This document shows, in pieces, positions 1 through 41,075 of a stretch of DNA of 64,000 nt. The notes under the pieces were generated by a model. The model had not been told where the DNA came from and did not search any database. It worked only from the letters and a program-made list of their open reading frames with translations. Position 1 is the first letter of the stretch. Every line of letters starts with the position of its first letter. Source of the stretch: Callaeas wilsoni (Eukaryota > Chordata > Aves > Passeriformes > Callaeidae); the NCBI GenBank assembly GCA_013398955.1, contig VWPU01017397.1, positions 1 through 64,000 on the forward strand. The letters are read 5' to 3'. Made by a program: the position numbers and the translations under genes.

Positions 1-300
1 GGGGATCGGGAGGCAGGGCGGCTCAGGAGCTGGTGGGGGTCAGGCCGTGGGTGCCGCGGGCGGCCCCTCACGCGGGCACTGCTGAGGGGAGCCCAGCAGG
101 CCCGCTTAGCTCCTGAGGCGGCGGGGCTCTGGCCTGAACACCGAGCCGGCATTTGTGCGTATATGTACACAAATACGTATTTTTATTTACGTGTAAAAGA
201 CCTCGTAGAGCGATCAAGTTGTGTGCAGGCTTGGTCCAGCTGTGCTGATTGTAGTGTTTGGTTGTAGTCTCTGTCCAGGTGTGCTGGATGGAGAGTGACA
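1..300 (+). promoter_or_regulatory. HENMT1: GC/CpG-rich promoter edge and presumed 5' noncoding exon region of HENMT1
   Basis: The first 130 bases are GC-rich with many CpGs, unlike the AT-rich sequence that follows, which fits the inner edge of a CpG-island promoter. The coding exon of HENMT1 appears to begin at 548 after a polypyrimidine tract and an AG at 546-547, just 15 bases before the start codon. At least one untranslated exon must therefore lie upstream, here or left of the window. I could not fix its donor site. In mammals HENMT1 lies next to PRPF38B in opposite orientation, so this island may be a shared divergent promoter. That is inference, since the neighbour is outside the window. 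Confidence 0.55.
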
Positions 301-562
301 GATTATTAAATTGCTTTTTTAGATTTGTATATGATTTATAGTTATTTACATAAGATTATTTGCACAATTATATGTGGAGACAACAGCCTAATCATACTAA
401 TCCCAATGTTTTTGTCATTCTTTGAATAGAACTCAGATCAGGTCTACCCCTGCTTAATTGGGACTCAAACACCACTGAAAACAGCAACTTTGTAACTGGA
501 TATGTTATGAAGTGCTTCAGAAAATAAGAGTTAACTTTTTATTTTAGCATTGCCAAAATATT

Positions 563-8909
<8,347 letters not shown>

Positions 8910-9579
8910 ATCACAGATTTCTCACACAAAGTTCAGTTAAAGTAATGAAAGTGGTTTTTTTAGAAGCTGTCAAATGGTATGTTCTGTATGCCAACTAGAC
9001 GACAAAATCTTTTCTAACCTTCCATCAGTGGTGTTTATCTGTCAGCACCTCTCATTGAGTGAAGGTGAGTGCTTCTGACAAAGGAAACAGAACTCACAGG
9101 GGTTTCAAGTAGAGTATCAGGGGCTAAAAGGAAATAATTAGTTCCCATGAAGAAAATGAAGTATTTCTGTTTGCTTTCTCTTGCCTTACTGTAGCTATCG
9201 TTACTAGATTATTTCTGGTAGTCTCTTGTTCGTTTCAAGGATAGTTTGTTTTACCATCTACTGTGTTGTGCTGAATAATGTGAGTCAGACATAAGTTTAG
9301 GGCAAGTTTTTTCTTAATTTCTATAAAATTTATGGATGCCTTTTTCAAGATAAGTACATAGCCTCGATGGAAAGCAAATGTTGTTCCAGTTGAATTGAAA
9401 TATGAAACTGGCTTCTTTGTTCTGTTTTTGAAAAAAAATTTAAAAATGTAAAGAACTGCAGTAGTTGTGAATGCTAACCTGGCTCTGGTGTACCTGAAAA
9501 ATTTTCTGTGTTTTCATGTGCAGCTGTTGTTCAAAGCTGTAAAATCCAAATAGAGTAGATGGAAAAAATTTAACAAGAA

Positions 9580-9640
9580 CAAAACCCCACAACACAACAA
9601 AAAAAAAAAACCCCTCCAACACCACCATCAAAAAACAGTG
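9580..9640. repeat. A/C-rich low-complexity tract
   Basis: About 60 bases are made almost only of A and C, with short runs of CCCC, CAACA and an A11 stretch. It lies in the HENMT1 3' UTR region. Similar A/C-rich tracts recur at about 12541-12605, 34970-35085 and 38930-38975. Confidence 0.7.
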
Positions 9641-9974
9641 CAGTATCCTGAATATAAAGGAAATAATGTGGATATCTATTGTTTGGTTATGGTCAGAACA
9701 GTTGAACAGAACACTTCTGATCAGTGTTATAAGTTAAAAATTTTCCTTCTAGATTAGAAAAAGAATGGGATCTAAATGACACATTTTCCTGATAATATAG
9801 ATGTCACTTTGTGATAGATAACACGAAGCAGAAAAAAGCAAAGCATTTTAAAAAGAAGTCCTTAACTGGAAGAGAAACTGAAATGGACTCAAACTTCCAG
9901 TTAAGTTTAGCATTGTTGGCATTAAAAAAAGAGAGACAATTGTTTAGGAACAGATTCCAAGCTGAAGACATGAG

Positions 9975-9980
9975 TTTATT
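9975..9980 (-). terminator. FAM102B: Candidate poly(A) signal AATAAA for FAM102B
   Basis: TTTATT on the plus strand reads AATAAA on the minus strand. It is the last canonical signal I see downstream of the FAM102B stop codon before the HENMT1 coding region, and would place cleavage at about 9950-9965, giving a 3' UTR of roughly 2.4 kb. Other minus-strand AATAAA copies occur within this UTR (for example near 11043), so shorter isoforms are possible. Confidence 0.45.
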
Positions 9981-10191
9981 GAATGTTGAGAGATTTGTAT
10001 TTAAATACAGTTTTAAAACCACATAATCCACCAGTACACCCCAAACAGTTTACAACATGGAAGTTTCCAATATTCATATAACACGGTTTACAAAAAAGGA
10101 AATACAACACCTAAATGTGAAGGTTATGTTCCACTTACATGATGCACAATTAGATAATCACTTCATGATGAGTTGAAAGTCAAGTCAGAAG

Positions 10192-10197
10192 AATAAA
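10192..10197 (+). terminator. HENMT1: Candidate distal poly(A) signal AATAAA for HENMT1
   Basis: This is the first canonical AATAAA on the plus strand after the HENMT1 stop codon. If it is used, the HENMT1 3' UTR is about 1.3 kb and overlaps the last 250 bases of the FAM102B 3' UTR on the opposite strand. Confidence 0.35.
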
Positions 10198-12417
10198 TTA
10201 CTAGGATACACTTGTATGAAAAGCTGGATTTCTATGTCAACTTCCCTACTATTTAAAAGATCTGCTCAGGCAAGAAAATACTGTTTCTAGTAAACAAATT
10301 CATCTATGACAATTAGCTGTGTTGTTTAACATAAAATGCAATGGGCTATGGAAATTCCCTTGAGAATTACATAAGTAGCTATACAGTGTTTTTTAAAAGT
10401 GTGCTTTTCTCAAACTATGTGTAGTTTTCCTAGTAAATGTAAGTAAACTACCATTTAACTACTACTGGTTTTAATAGACTTGTCAACAAGTATAGCAGTG
10501 TCAAAGAGTACTGAAAGCAAATAATGTGTTCAAATTTCTGGCATCTGTTGCTTGCAATGGGATTTTTTGGTATGAATTAGTTATATAACAGGAAAGGAGA
10601 CTATAATGTTCTGAGAGAGAGTTGTATACCAGCAGTTGAGTACTTTCTGTTTAAAATTCCTGTGGAGAACAGAAACTGGTAATACCACACTTCTATTAAG
10701 AACAGCTAAAATAGGTAAAAGGATTAATACAAAGATTCTAATTAGACACTTTAAAGAGATTAGAATTTAGAGTAGAAATAAAAGTATGCAAGTACCAAAA
10801 CTGAGAAATAGCTCATATTCATCATATTCAATAACAGTATTCTAGCTTTAAAATCTGAAATTTCCTTAAAAATAAAAATAAAATTTTAATAATTCTACTA
10901 TGGATTTTTGGAAAACCAAGTCTGCTTTTCCTAATTTAACCTATTAAATATAGCCCACTTTTTACATCAATAAAAAATGTGTCAAACATCACTGAGCAAA
11001 AATTGAAGCATTCTGAGCCTTCAAAAGTGGCCACACTATTTTTATTTATTCAAGGCCTTAACTGATAAACAGTACCACTTAATGTAAAAAAGTGTAAGTC
11101 ATTTGCAGTTTACAATTAATTAGACCTATTTGTTACCTGACACATCCCTTTAAAAAATGGATTATTTCATATTCTCAATGAAAATTTAAAGAGCTCTTTC
11201 TTGCCTGTCAGGCAAATCACTACTTGTGCAAATTTAAATACAGTACATTGACCTAATGTAACAGTGGACAGATAGCAAAAGAAGAAGTGTTCAACAAAGC
11301 TGTTGCACACTAAGATTTTTTCAGTGTGCAGAGTATGTCTATAATAAAGTGCTTCTCTTAACAAGTTATATTAATAATAGTATAGATGTTTACCTAGTTT
11401 TAACGCTTAAAGTTCTTAGTAAATGGTTTAATCTCTCTGTACACCCCCAATCCCGCAAGGCACATTCAAAACACAAGCAAAGCACTGACTGTGAAGGATT
11501 AAACTACAGGTAAAAACATTTAGTGGTAGTAAACTACTGACTAGGTTTGTAAACAGTACCATCCTATTGAATCCCAATGTTTGTGCATTATCGAGGTGAA
11601 TTTCTGTGGGACCGGCTGCTGAACTCCAGGTTTAACAATCGAGGCAGCTTTCTGGATAATATGCTACTGTGCCTTAGTGTTTTGATGTGGAAGCCCACTT
11701 TTTTCATCACTTGAACAAAAAAACCGTCACATCTGATGCATTTAAACCTGTAGACTTAATTTACAGTTAACACAACTGATTAGTGGCTAGTTTAGATCTA
11801 TTTAGTTTTGGGAGTTTGTTTTAAGTGTACGTGATGTTCACTTCTTCTGTTGAACCTTACCATGAAGTTGTGCTCAGTACTCTTAAGAGAAGGTTTTGGT
11901 TATGTCAAAACATAGCTGGCCTGTTTTTTTGGAGGCCATGACTTTGACTGATAAAAACCGATTTGATAGGAGTAATTAGCCTCTGTAAAACTAAAATGGC
12001 ATGTAGGATCAAATTGAGTAATTACTTTCTTCGGGTTCTTTTAAGACCAACTTTCAGAAGTTTCTTTAGAAACAACGTTATGAGCAAAGCCCATCACCAC
12101 AAGTGATCTCTTATATAAAATATTGAAACAGGACTTGCTTCATCATGCTTCCACAGATGTTTCACAGAAATTAAGTAATTCCACTAACATCAGACAGAGC
12201 TTACAAAAACGGTCCAAGTGCTCTCACAAGGTACACACAGCTAAACATTGCCTTCATACCACAGATGATGATGCTCTGTGAGCAAGAGGCATTCCATTGC
12301 TTTTCAGAAAAGCATCACACTGAGTTCATTTTGTCTTTCTCACCTCTTGCAACAGAGCAAACAATACCAGAAGTATCAACACCAGAGCTCCAAGTTTTCC
12401 TCGTTTGACATTCCAGT

Positions 12418-34260
<21,843 letters not shown>

Positions 34261-34969
34261 AACCTCCTGTGCTGCTCACAGCTCTTCGTTGAGGGAACAG
34301 TAACAAAACAAAGCATCGTTTAGGCGTCGACATTTCAACTCTGAATTTAGGTTTCTTCTACTGTAATTTAAACCCTATAGGGGTCGTGTACAGCCGTTGA
34401 ACCTGTAATTTACAACCAGCGCCGCTTCTGCTACAAGCAACAGATGCTCGCGGTCTTATAGAGAAGGAGGGTGTACGCGTCTGTGTTTACATTTAAGAAC
34501 AGTCTTGTGGCATAGATGATTACAGCAACACGCGTGCGACGCTCTTGTTTAATGTATAGTTCAAAACCAGTGCGTGCTCTCTAGAGAACAGCTTTGTCTT
34601 CAAAAAACCATTCCAGGAGATTTAAACATAAAGCAAGCTCCGACAGCCTCCATCAGCAGATCAGTTTCCTCTTTACAGCGTTGCGTAAGAAACACACAGC
34701 ATGTCTTCCCACAACCAAGGACTTAATCACATGGTGAGAAAAAGGACTTGTAAGATTACGCATGCAGTGTGATGCTGAGCCCCTGTAATCTTCTTGCAGC
34801 TTGTGAAAGTAGTGCTGCCCTTCATTCAGTATAAATACATAGAAATATATTTTTCATGGAATATATATCTGATGAATACACAGAGTACAAATAATATGCA
34901 GCTAAGTATATCAGAATGTCCCCAACTGTCCTGTAGCATAATCATAGGAAAAAACCCCAAGTAGTAGTA

Positions 34970-35085
34970 AAGAGGGGAAAAAAAAAAGCAACAAAAAACC
35001 AAAAACAAACAAACCAACCCCCTCCCCAAAAAAACAAAAAGCCCCCCCCAAACAAAAACACAAAAACCACCCTAACAAACATAAA
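34970..35085. repeat. A/C-rich low-complexity tract
   Basis: About 115 bases are almost only A and C, with A9, C8 and ACAAAC-type runs. It lies about 0.7 kb upstream of the FAM102B CpG island. Confidence 0.85.
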
Positions 35086-35933
35086 AATCGAGTGTCTAGA
35101 AAAGAAATGCTCTTGTTTTCTTCCTGTCCTAAAATATTTATGAAAAGAATTTATATACAATTTTCTAGTAAAAAAAAACCCTATAAGTGTAGTTCTGACT
35201 TCATTGTTTTGCATTCCTAACAAAGAATTCCCTACAAAACCCCTAAATGTCAAGAAATATCTGGCTCTGAAAGAAGTCTTTTTACTGGAGCAAAACTAAT
35301 AAAAAGACAACTTAGAGAGCAGATCTAGGCATTTGGCCTTGACCTATAGCTTCCCCTCTGAGAACAGTTCTTTGATATGCCCTAAAGTAATCCTGAAAGT
35401 CTTTTCTGTTTAACAGACCACAAGAGCCTACAATGTATCATACAGGGCAGCTCTCTTGGTACTGCACTCATCAGGTCCCTGTTCAAAGAAATGGAAGGGG
35501 AAAAGCTTTCAGAACCTAAAGGGACTAAATTAATACTTAGTTGGTATAAAGTTATACCAAGATACTCCTTTCTGTTCAAGTAAAAGACCCAGCTCTAGAG
35601 ATTTTTTTAAAAACTGGTTGATAAAAGACATTACCCTATTTAGCTAGAAGGTCCATTACATTAAGATGTAGAAAGAAAAATAGGGTTATGGGCCAGATAA
35701 ATTGCCTGTTAAAGTTCAATAAATCCAATCGATCCAGTTATTAATCAATATTTTAAAGAAAAACTGGATTACTTCAGTCAATCAAAGAAGTAGACCAGTA
35801 ACCCTCATAAATGATAAAAGCCTGTATGTACTTTGAGTATTATCCCATGCAAGCAGCTCCCTCCTATAACCAAGCTCCTTCGGCAGTTGTGGGAGTCGAT
35901 GTGCTGAGAGCCACACCAACAGCCCGCACTGCC

Positions 35934-36472
35934 GCACCTGGGCCCTCACCCGCCGCACCTGGGCCCTCACCGCCGCACCTGGACCCTCACCCGCCGCACC
36001 TGGGCCCTCACCGCCGCACCTGGACCCTCACCCGCCGCACCTGGGCCCTCACCGCCGCACCTGGACCCTCACCCGCCGCACCTGGGCCCTCACCGCCGCA
36101 CCTGGACCCTCACCCGCCGCACCTGGGCCCTCACCGCCGCACCTGGACCCTCACCCGCCGCACCTGGGCCCTCACCGCCGCACCTGGACCCTCACCCGCC
36201 GCACCTGGGCCCTCACCTGCCGCACCTGGGCCCTCACCGTGGCATCTGGGCCCTCACCCACTGCACCCGGGCCCTCACCCGCCACCCCTGGGCCCTCCCC
36301 CCCCGCCCCTGGGCCCTCCCCCGCCACACCGAGGCCCTCGCCTGCCGCACCTGGGCCCTCACCCGCCGCACCTGGGCCCTCACCCACCGCACCTGGGCCC
36401 TCACCCGGCACACCGAGGCCCTCACCTGCCACACTTGGGCCCTCAACCGCCACACCTGGGCCCTCACCCACT
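35934..36472. repeat. GC-rich minisatellite of 26 units with a 41-bp higher-order block
   Basis: The monomer is 20-21 bp with the core CACCTGGGCCCTCACC. From 35955 to 36200 the array is six perfect copies of a 41-bp dimer: a 20-bp unit with TGGGCC followed by a 21-bp unit with TGGACC. One 21-bp unit precedes the block (35934-35954). From 36201 to 36472 there are 13 further monomers, nearly all 21 bp and each carrying its own substitutions. The homogeneous half therefore looks recently expanded and the other half old. Most monomers carry the E-box CACCTG. Because 41 is not a multiple of 3, the plus-strand open frame 35811-36494 cycles through all three frames of the repeat, giving a Pro/His-rich string; this is composition and not evidence of a protein. 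Confidence 0.97.
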
Positions 36473-36639
36473 CCCTGCTCAGGGACCAATTTAAGCTCAG
36501 CCATGAGGCAGCAGTCCTTATTTGAACCTTGTTTCAGGTGTCTGTTGTATCTTTGTGGTGTTGTCTGAGCCTTGTTGAGGCCCCTGATGCACAGGCTGAT
36601 TTCTTAGCTGAGTTTCAGAGCCTGCTTTCTGTTGTAGGT

Positions 36640-36850
36640 GCGCCTGGCTGTGGTTGCTGCTGCCGCGGCCTGCGGTGCTCCCGGCCTGGGGGCTGCCTCT
36701 CTGCGGTGCCGCCTCCTCTCCCTGCTCGGCTCCAGCCGGCTGGGCTCTGGCTGGGGGCCCTGCCCTGCTCTCTCGGCTCTTGCACTCATCTTGCTGCTCC
36801 TGGGGACAGAGCTGGCCCTTGCTGTGCCCTGCCATCCTGCGAGGCTGACT
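36640..36850. other. GC-rich patch downstream of the minisatellite, nature unknown
   Basis: About 210 bases of C/G/T-rich sequence (GCTGCTGCCGCGGCCTGCGG, CTCGGCTCCAGCCGGCTGGG and similar) stand out from AT-rich flanks. The plus strand has an 89-codon open frame (36638-36907) with a hydrophobic, leucine-rich start, but there is no family match I can make and no supporting context. It may be a retroposed fragment or a small regulatory CpG patch. Confidence 0.4.
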
Positions 36851-38929
36851 GCTGAAAAAAAGACAAATGATTTTAGGAGGTTTGAGACAAAGGCATCCCT
36901 TATCTGAAAAAGCCCAATCTATTCTAGGACTATATTTATGTTCTGAACAGGTGATTAGAAAAGACTCTCTATTTTCAGTATAACTCTTCTTGACCAAAAG
37001 AGTCAAAGTCAAAAGTGGCAGAAGTATAGATTTTAAAATATATTTAGAATGTTTAATCAAAGATTCTCAGAATAGCAGTAGAGTTTTTAAAAAGCAGAAG
37101 AACACTGTAGGTAATGTAACAATCATGTGTTGTCATTGATAAAAAAAATTCTGTACGATTAAAGCACTGGAGGTGGTTTTTTAGGAGAAATTCCTAAATC
37201 TTTAAAGAAGTTGGATGTTACAGGTACAAAACCTCAAGTATTCAAGAAAAACATGTTTTACAAAATGCCCCAGTTATAGTAGAATAAAACAAATAATTCA
37301 AGAGCTGTTTGCTCTCTTGAAGAATGTAAGATTTCAGTTAAAAAATTGCAGGAGTTAATAGGCAATGTTCTTTATGGACAAGTGGACAGCTGAAGCACAG
37401 GTCTGTGGGATTTTTAAATCCTGCAGAGCATTGTCATTGTTAGAGGTTGTGCTAATGTGATCAGTATCCATCCACTTGGCCTGTATGTTTTCTCTGGCAC
37501 TGTTTTCCTGCTGGACACTTGATTTCTGACCTGTAGCTCTTTTCCTGAGAAAAGTAGCATCAGAAAAGCATTGAAATGCTTCTAACAGCTTGGCTTTAGA
37601 TGGGTCACTGCTCTGGCTCTGACATAAGGTCTAGGTTCCCACCTGTAGCCAGATCAGTGCTTCCAGCAGCAGTACATTGTAAGCACTTTGTCTTGGTCAT
37701 GGAAGAGATTCATTTGGATGCCTGAAAGGAAATTAAACTAGAAGTGAGGTTGATAGGATCTAAATGCAATGCATGTAGGTAAACTCTATAATAATGACAT
37801 TTCTCATGCTGCTGAAGTCTCAGTCCTCCAAATGTGTTTGTACCTGTCCAGTACAGAGCTGTCCCTCAGATTACCCTCTGAAGGATCCCTGCCTTCGTGT
37901 GGCTTGGCTGTTTAAAGCTGTGCTGTAAACAAAGCTCAGGTAACAGCCCCCGTCCTGGGGTGTTCTGTGCCCTCTAAAATGGGGATGTGTCACAGGAAAA
38001 GTCAGAACCCAGCTGAACCTCCACTGATGATTTTAAATCATGATTTCTTAGCTTGTAAATTATATTTGCCTGAATTATAGCACCAGTCTTTCTGAATTAA
38101 GACATAGTACCTTTTTCATGCTAAACCAGTCCAACGTTGTGTGCTAGACAAGAACCAGTAAAGAAAAATACGTGAAAATAATAAAATAATCGAAATTTGC
38201 TATAGTTTATGATATGATAGTAAGATTCCATATTTTTTAAGAATTGTTTTATAATGTTCATTTAAAACTGAGCTAATTACATCTATATAATGAAGCAAGT
38301 ATTCATTTTACCTTAAATAAATTAAAAACACTGAACTTTGTCTGTTGCCTCTTAAACATTTATTGCCTTTGTGTTCTTTAATTATATCCTCCCATGTGTG
38401 ACCTGAAGACTGCTCCATCAGGTGACATAAAACTTCTGGATGTACTTAACAGACCATTTTAAATGTGTAGCCGAACTGGATTTGATCTCATCATTTCAAA
38501 ATTACTCAACTTCCCTGCAGTCCTTGGAGTTAAGCCAGAAAAGATTTCTCTCTCATGCAGTAAATGATTTTCAAAATTTTGGGATTATTATGAAGAGCTT
38601 CCTTACTCATGGAAAAAGAGCTACAGTATCTAGAGCAGACACCTAACAATGCAATTCAGCTGAGTTATCTTTTAGTCTATTAATAATATATATCAAGTCT
38701 GCTTCTAGTCTCTGAGGTTTTTGATATTTATAGCACTTCATTTAAGTGGATCGTATTGATGTAATTTAAATATTTATTGTATATGTATTGATATAACACT
38801 AATTAAAAGTTTTTTCTGGTAAGTTAAATGCATATATTTTTCTGCTATGTTTTTGCACTTCTGATACTAATCAGTGTTGATATTGAAAAGCCTCATAATA
38901 CTAAACCCAATACAAATAGAATAGAATTT

Positions 38930-38975
38930 TTTAAAAAACCCAAAACTAAAAAAAACAACCCCACCCAAACCTAGA
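38930..38975. repeat. A/C-rich low-complexity tract
   Basis: A short run of A-rich and CCCAAAA/CAACCCC words lies in the intergenic interval, similar in composition to the tract at 34970-35085. Confidence 0.6.
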
Positions 38976-40339
38976 AAATAAGATGTCTCAGGCAAAGGTA
39001 TTTCTTGACTCAGATGTCCTTTGCAGCTTCTTTGCAGCTCCTTCAAGCAAGGTAAAAATCAGTTTGTAAAGTCATGGACTATTCAAGACTCCTTTTTAAC
39101 AAACAGGAGCTTTATAAATGATACAGCTCCAATACCTGCCAAACAAGGTCATTTGTAGAAGAAATTATAGTTGTGGTAGACCTAGCTTCTAAATAATAGG
39201 CAAGACTCATTTTCTTGCTGATGTAAATGAGGCAGATCTCTGGATCTGTGTTTGTGGTCACTGTCTCAGATGTCCCTGCAGGAGGTTAAGTAGACCTGAG
39301 TAGTGTCTGTATCTTCCAAAGAGCAGTGGCTTTCTCAGGTGTGTGCCTAATGGTTTATCTACCAACATGTGTGAAATACCTGAGGCTCTTCCTGCATCAT
39401 TATCATCAGCCAGTCATGCTAAAGTCAAAGCATTTCAGCCTTCTGCACTGTTCTATGCTACTTACTCCATTTTCAGGGAGACCAGTGCAAACCTGAAGAA
39501 TGAATTTCACTGTTGTGTCTCATCGTGGATAAACAGTTGGATCAATGATACACAGCTGGTACTTCTGATTTCTGCTGTGCATGCGAATCAAAGCAAAACC
39601 TATTTGCACATGTTCATTGTTGAATCAGCAAGCTGTAATCTGCTTTTTCTCTGTGGCCTCCTCTTTCTTCCTACACAACTCTGAGCAGTATGGCACACTA
39701 TATAAATTATACCTGTGCAGGATGCATTTCTGAAAGCCAAAGTCTGCCACAAGTAGCTTTTTTTTCTTGTTGCTTCAGGAAGAAGAAATGCACCTCTTCC
39801 TCAATTACCTTGAATTTTGGACTATTGGCACTAACTTTTCACATGTTTTAATGACAGGTAGAGTGTTGGTGTTACTTTTTGAGTGGTTCTAGTTCATGTA
39901 TGGTCTTAATATACACATACAGCACTTAGTATGATACTCACATGAGAAAATAAGTGCAACATTGAGACCTCAGACAGCGACAATGCTGGATATTATTAGG
40001 AACCTATTGGTAGGCAGTGAGAGCTTAGGGTAGCACTGTTTTTCATTCCCATGTATGTCATCTATCTAGGTATTGTATTCAGTAATGAGTACAGATACTA
40101 CTTGAGTAGACTGGTTAGGGATAAAAGAGGATGTTACTTCATTAGATAAAGATGTAAGGATGATGGTATGAGGAGAAAAATGGAATCAAAGGCTGTACTG
40201 CTTAGCAGTACTACATCGCTGGGATGCAGTGACCTTCAGCAGTATTCACTTTCCTTATTCCAGATAGGGCTAAAGTATGTTCAGGCTCTGCTTATTCCAG
40301 TATTTTCCAGTATTTTGCAGAGAACCCCCTGGTGTTCTT

Positions 40340-41075
40340 GCCGTTCACAGAGGCTGGAGAAATGGGGTGACAGGGATTTTATGAAATTCAATGAGGACAA
40401 ACATGAAGTATTGCATACAGGAAGGAATGGTCCCTTGCAACCACAGGGAGCAGCTGTGCTGAGAGGACATGGGGGTCTTGGCAGAGAGTAGTCTGAGCAC
40501 AGGCCAGCAGCATCCTGGGCTGTATTAACAGGAGCATGGCTAGGAGATGGAGATTATCCCCTTCTACTCTGCACAAGCTAGACTGTATTTATACACTAGT
40601 CCGGTTCTGGACTTCCCAATACCTGAAGATCATGGATAAACTGGAGAGTTCAGCAGATGGCCACCATGATGTCTGAGGGCTGGAGCACATGCTCTGTGAA
40701 GAGGGGCTGAGGAAACTGAACTTGCCAACCAGGAGAAAATAAGGCTTTGAGGGGACTTAAAAGGACGCCTCCCCCTTGCTGGTACCTATAGAGAGTTTAC
40801 AAAGGAAATAGGATCAGGCTTCTTGTACAGGGGTATGGTGCGATGATAGAAGAGAGCAGGCACAAAGTGAAATGAGAACAGCTCAGCGTTTGGAAGCGAA
40901 GAGCTTCCTCCCTGTGAGGACAGTCAGGCTCTAGGCCAGGCTACCTGGAGTGATTGTCCAGTTTCCAGCCTTGGAGGTCTTCAAGGCTAAAATAAAGACC
41001 TGAGTAACCTGGTCACAGTTCATGGATGAGCCTGCTTTGAGCAGGAGGTCCCTTCCCACACCACTTAACTCAGCG
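40340..41075 (+). mobile_element. CR1 LINE fragment, plus orientation (ORF2 end and 3' region)
   Basis: The forward order of CR1 landmarks is present: GGCTGGAGAAATGGGGTGAC, GGGATTTTATGAAATTCAAT, AGCAGCATCCTGGGCTGTAT, CCCCTTCTACTCTGCACAAG, GGACTTCCCAATACCTGAAG, GAGGGGCTGAGGAAACTGAA, CCTTGGAGGTCTTCAAGGCT and finally GCAGGAGGTCCCTTCCCACA. These encode the decayed C-terminal end of the CR1 reverse transcriptase protein and the 3' UTR. Frameshifts and stops make it inactive. It sits about 0.6 kb before the SLC25A24 CpG island. Confidence 0.88.

Larger units (their letters stand above)
8910..10215 (+). other. HENMT1: Probable 3' UTR of HENMT1
   Basis: No coding potential follows the TAG at 8907-8909. 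I found no canonical AATAAA on the plus strand before 10192-10197; weaker variants such as AATATA occur near 9646 and 9795. The transcript therefore ends either at a variant signal around 9.7-9.8 kb or near 10.21 kb. The second option would overlap the 3' end of FAM102B on the other strand. The right boundary is an estimate. Confidence 0.5.
9955..12417 (-). other. FAM102B: Long 3' UTR of FAM102B
   Basis: The stretch between the FAM102B stop codon (12418-12420, minus strand) and the candidate poly(A) signal at 9975-9980 has no supported coding frame. It is AT-rich with many short U-rich runs when read in the gene's direction. A long 3' UTR is known for the mammalian gene. I see no intron boundaries here. 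Confidence 0.55.

Noticed and set aside
35811..36494. 227-codon Pro/His-rich open frame across the minisatellite
   Set aside because: The repeat unit lacks stops in most frames, and the 41-bp period makes the frame cycle, so openness is automatic. No signal, splice or family evidence supports a protein.
36518..37060. 180-codon minus-strand open frame downstream of the minisatellite
   Set aside because: It spans a GC-rich patch and plain AT-rich DNA with no domain, no splice context and no CpG promoter.
39343..39684. 113-codon plus-strand open frame in the intergenic interval
   Set aside because: Length is within chance expectation for this much sequence, with no family similarity or promoter context.
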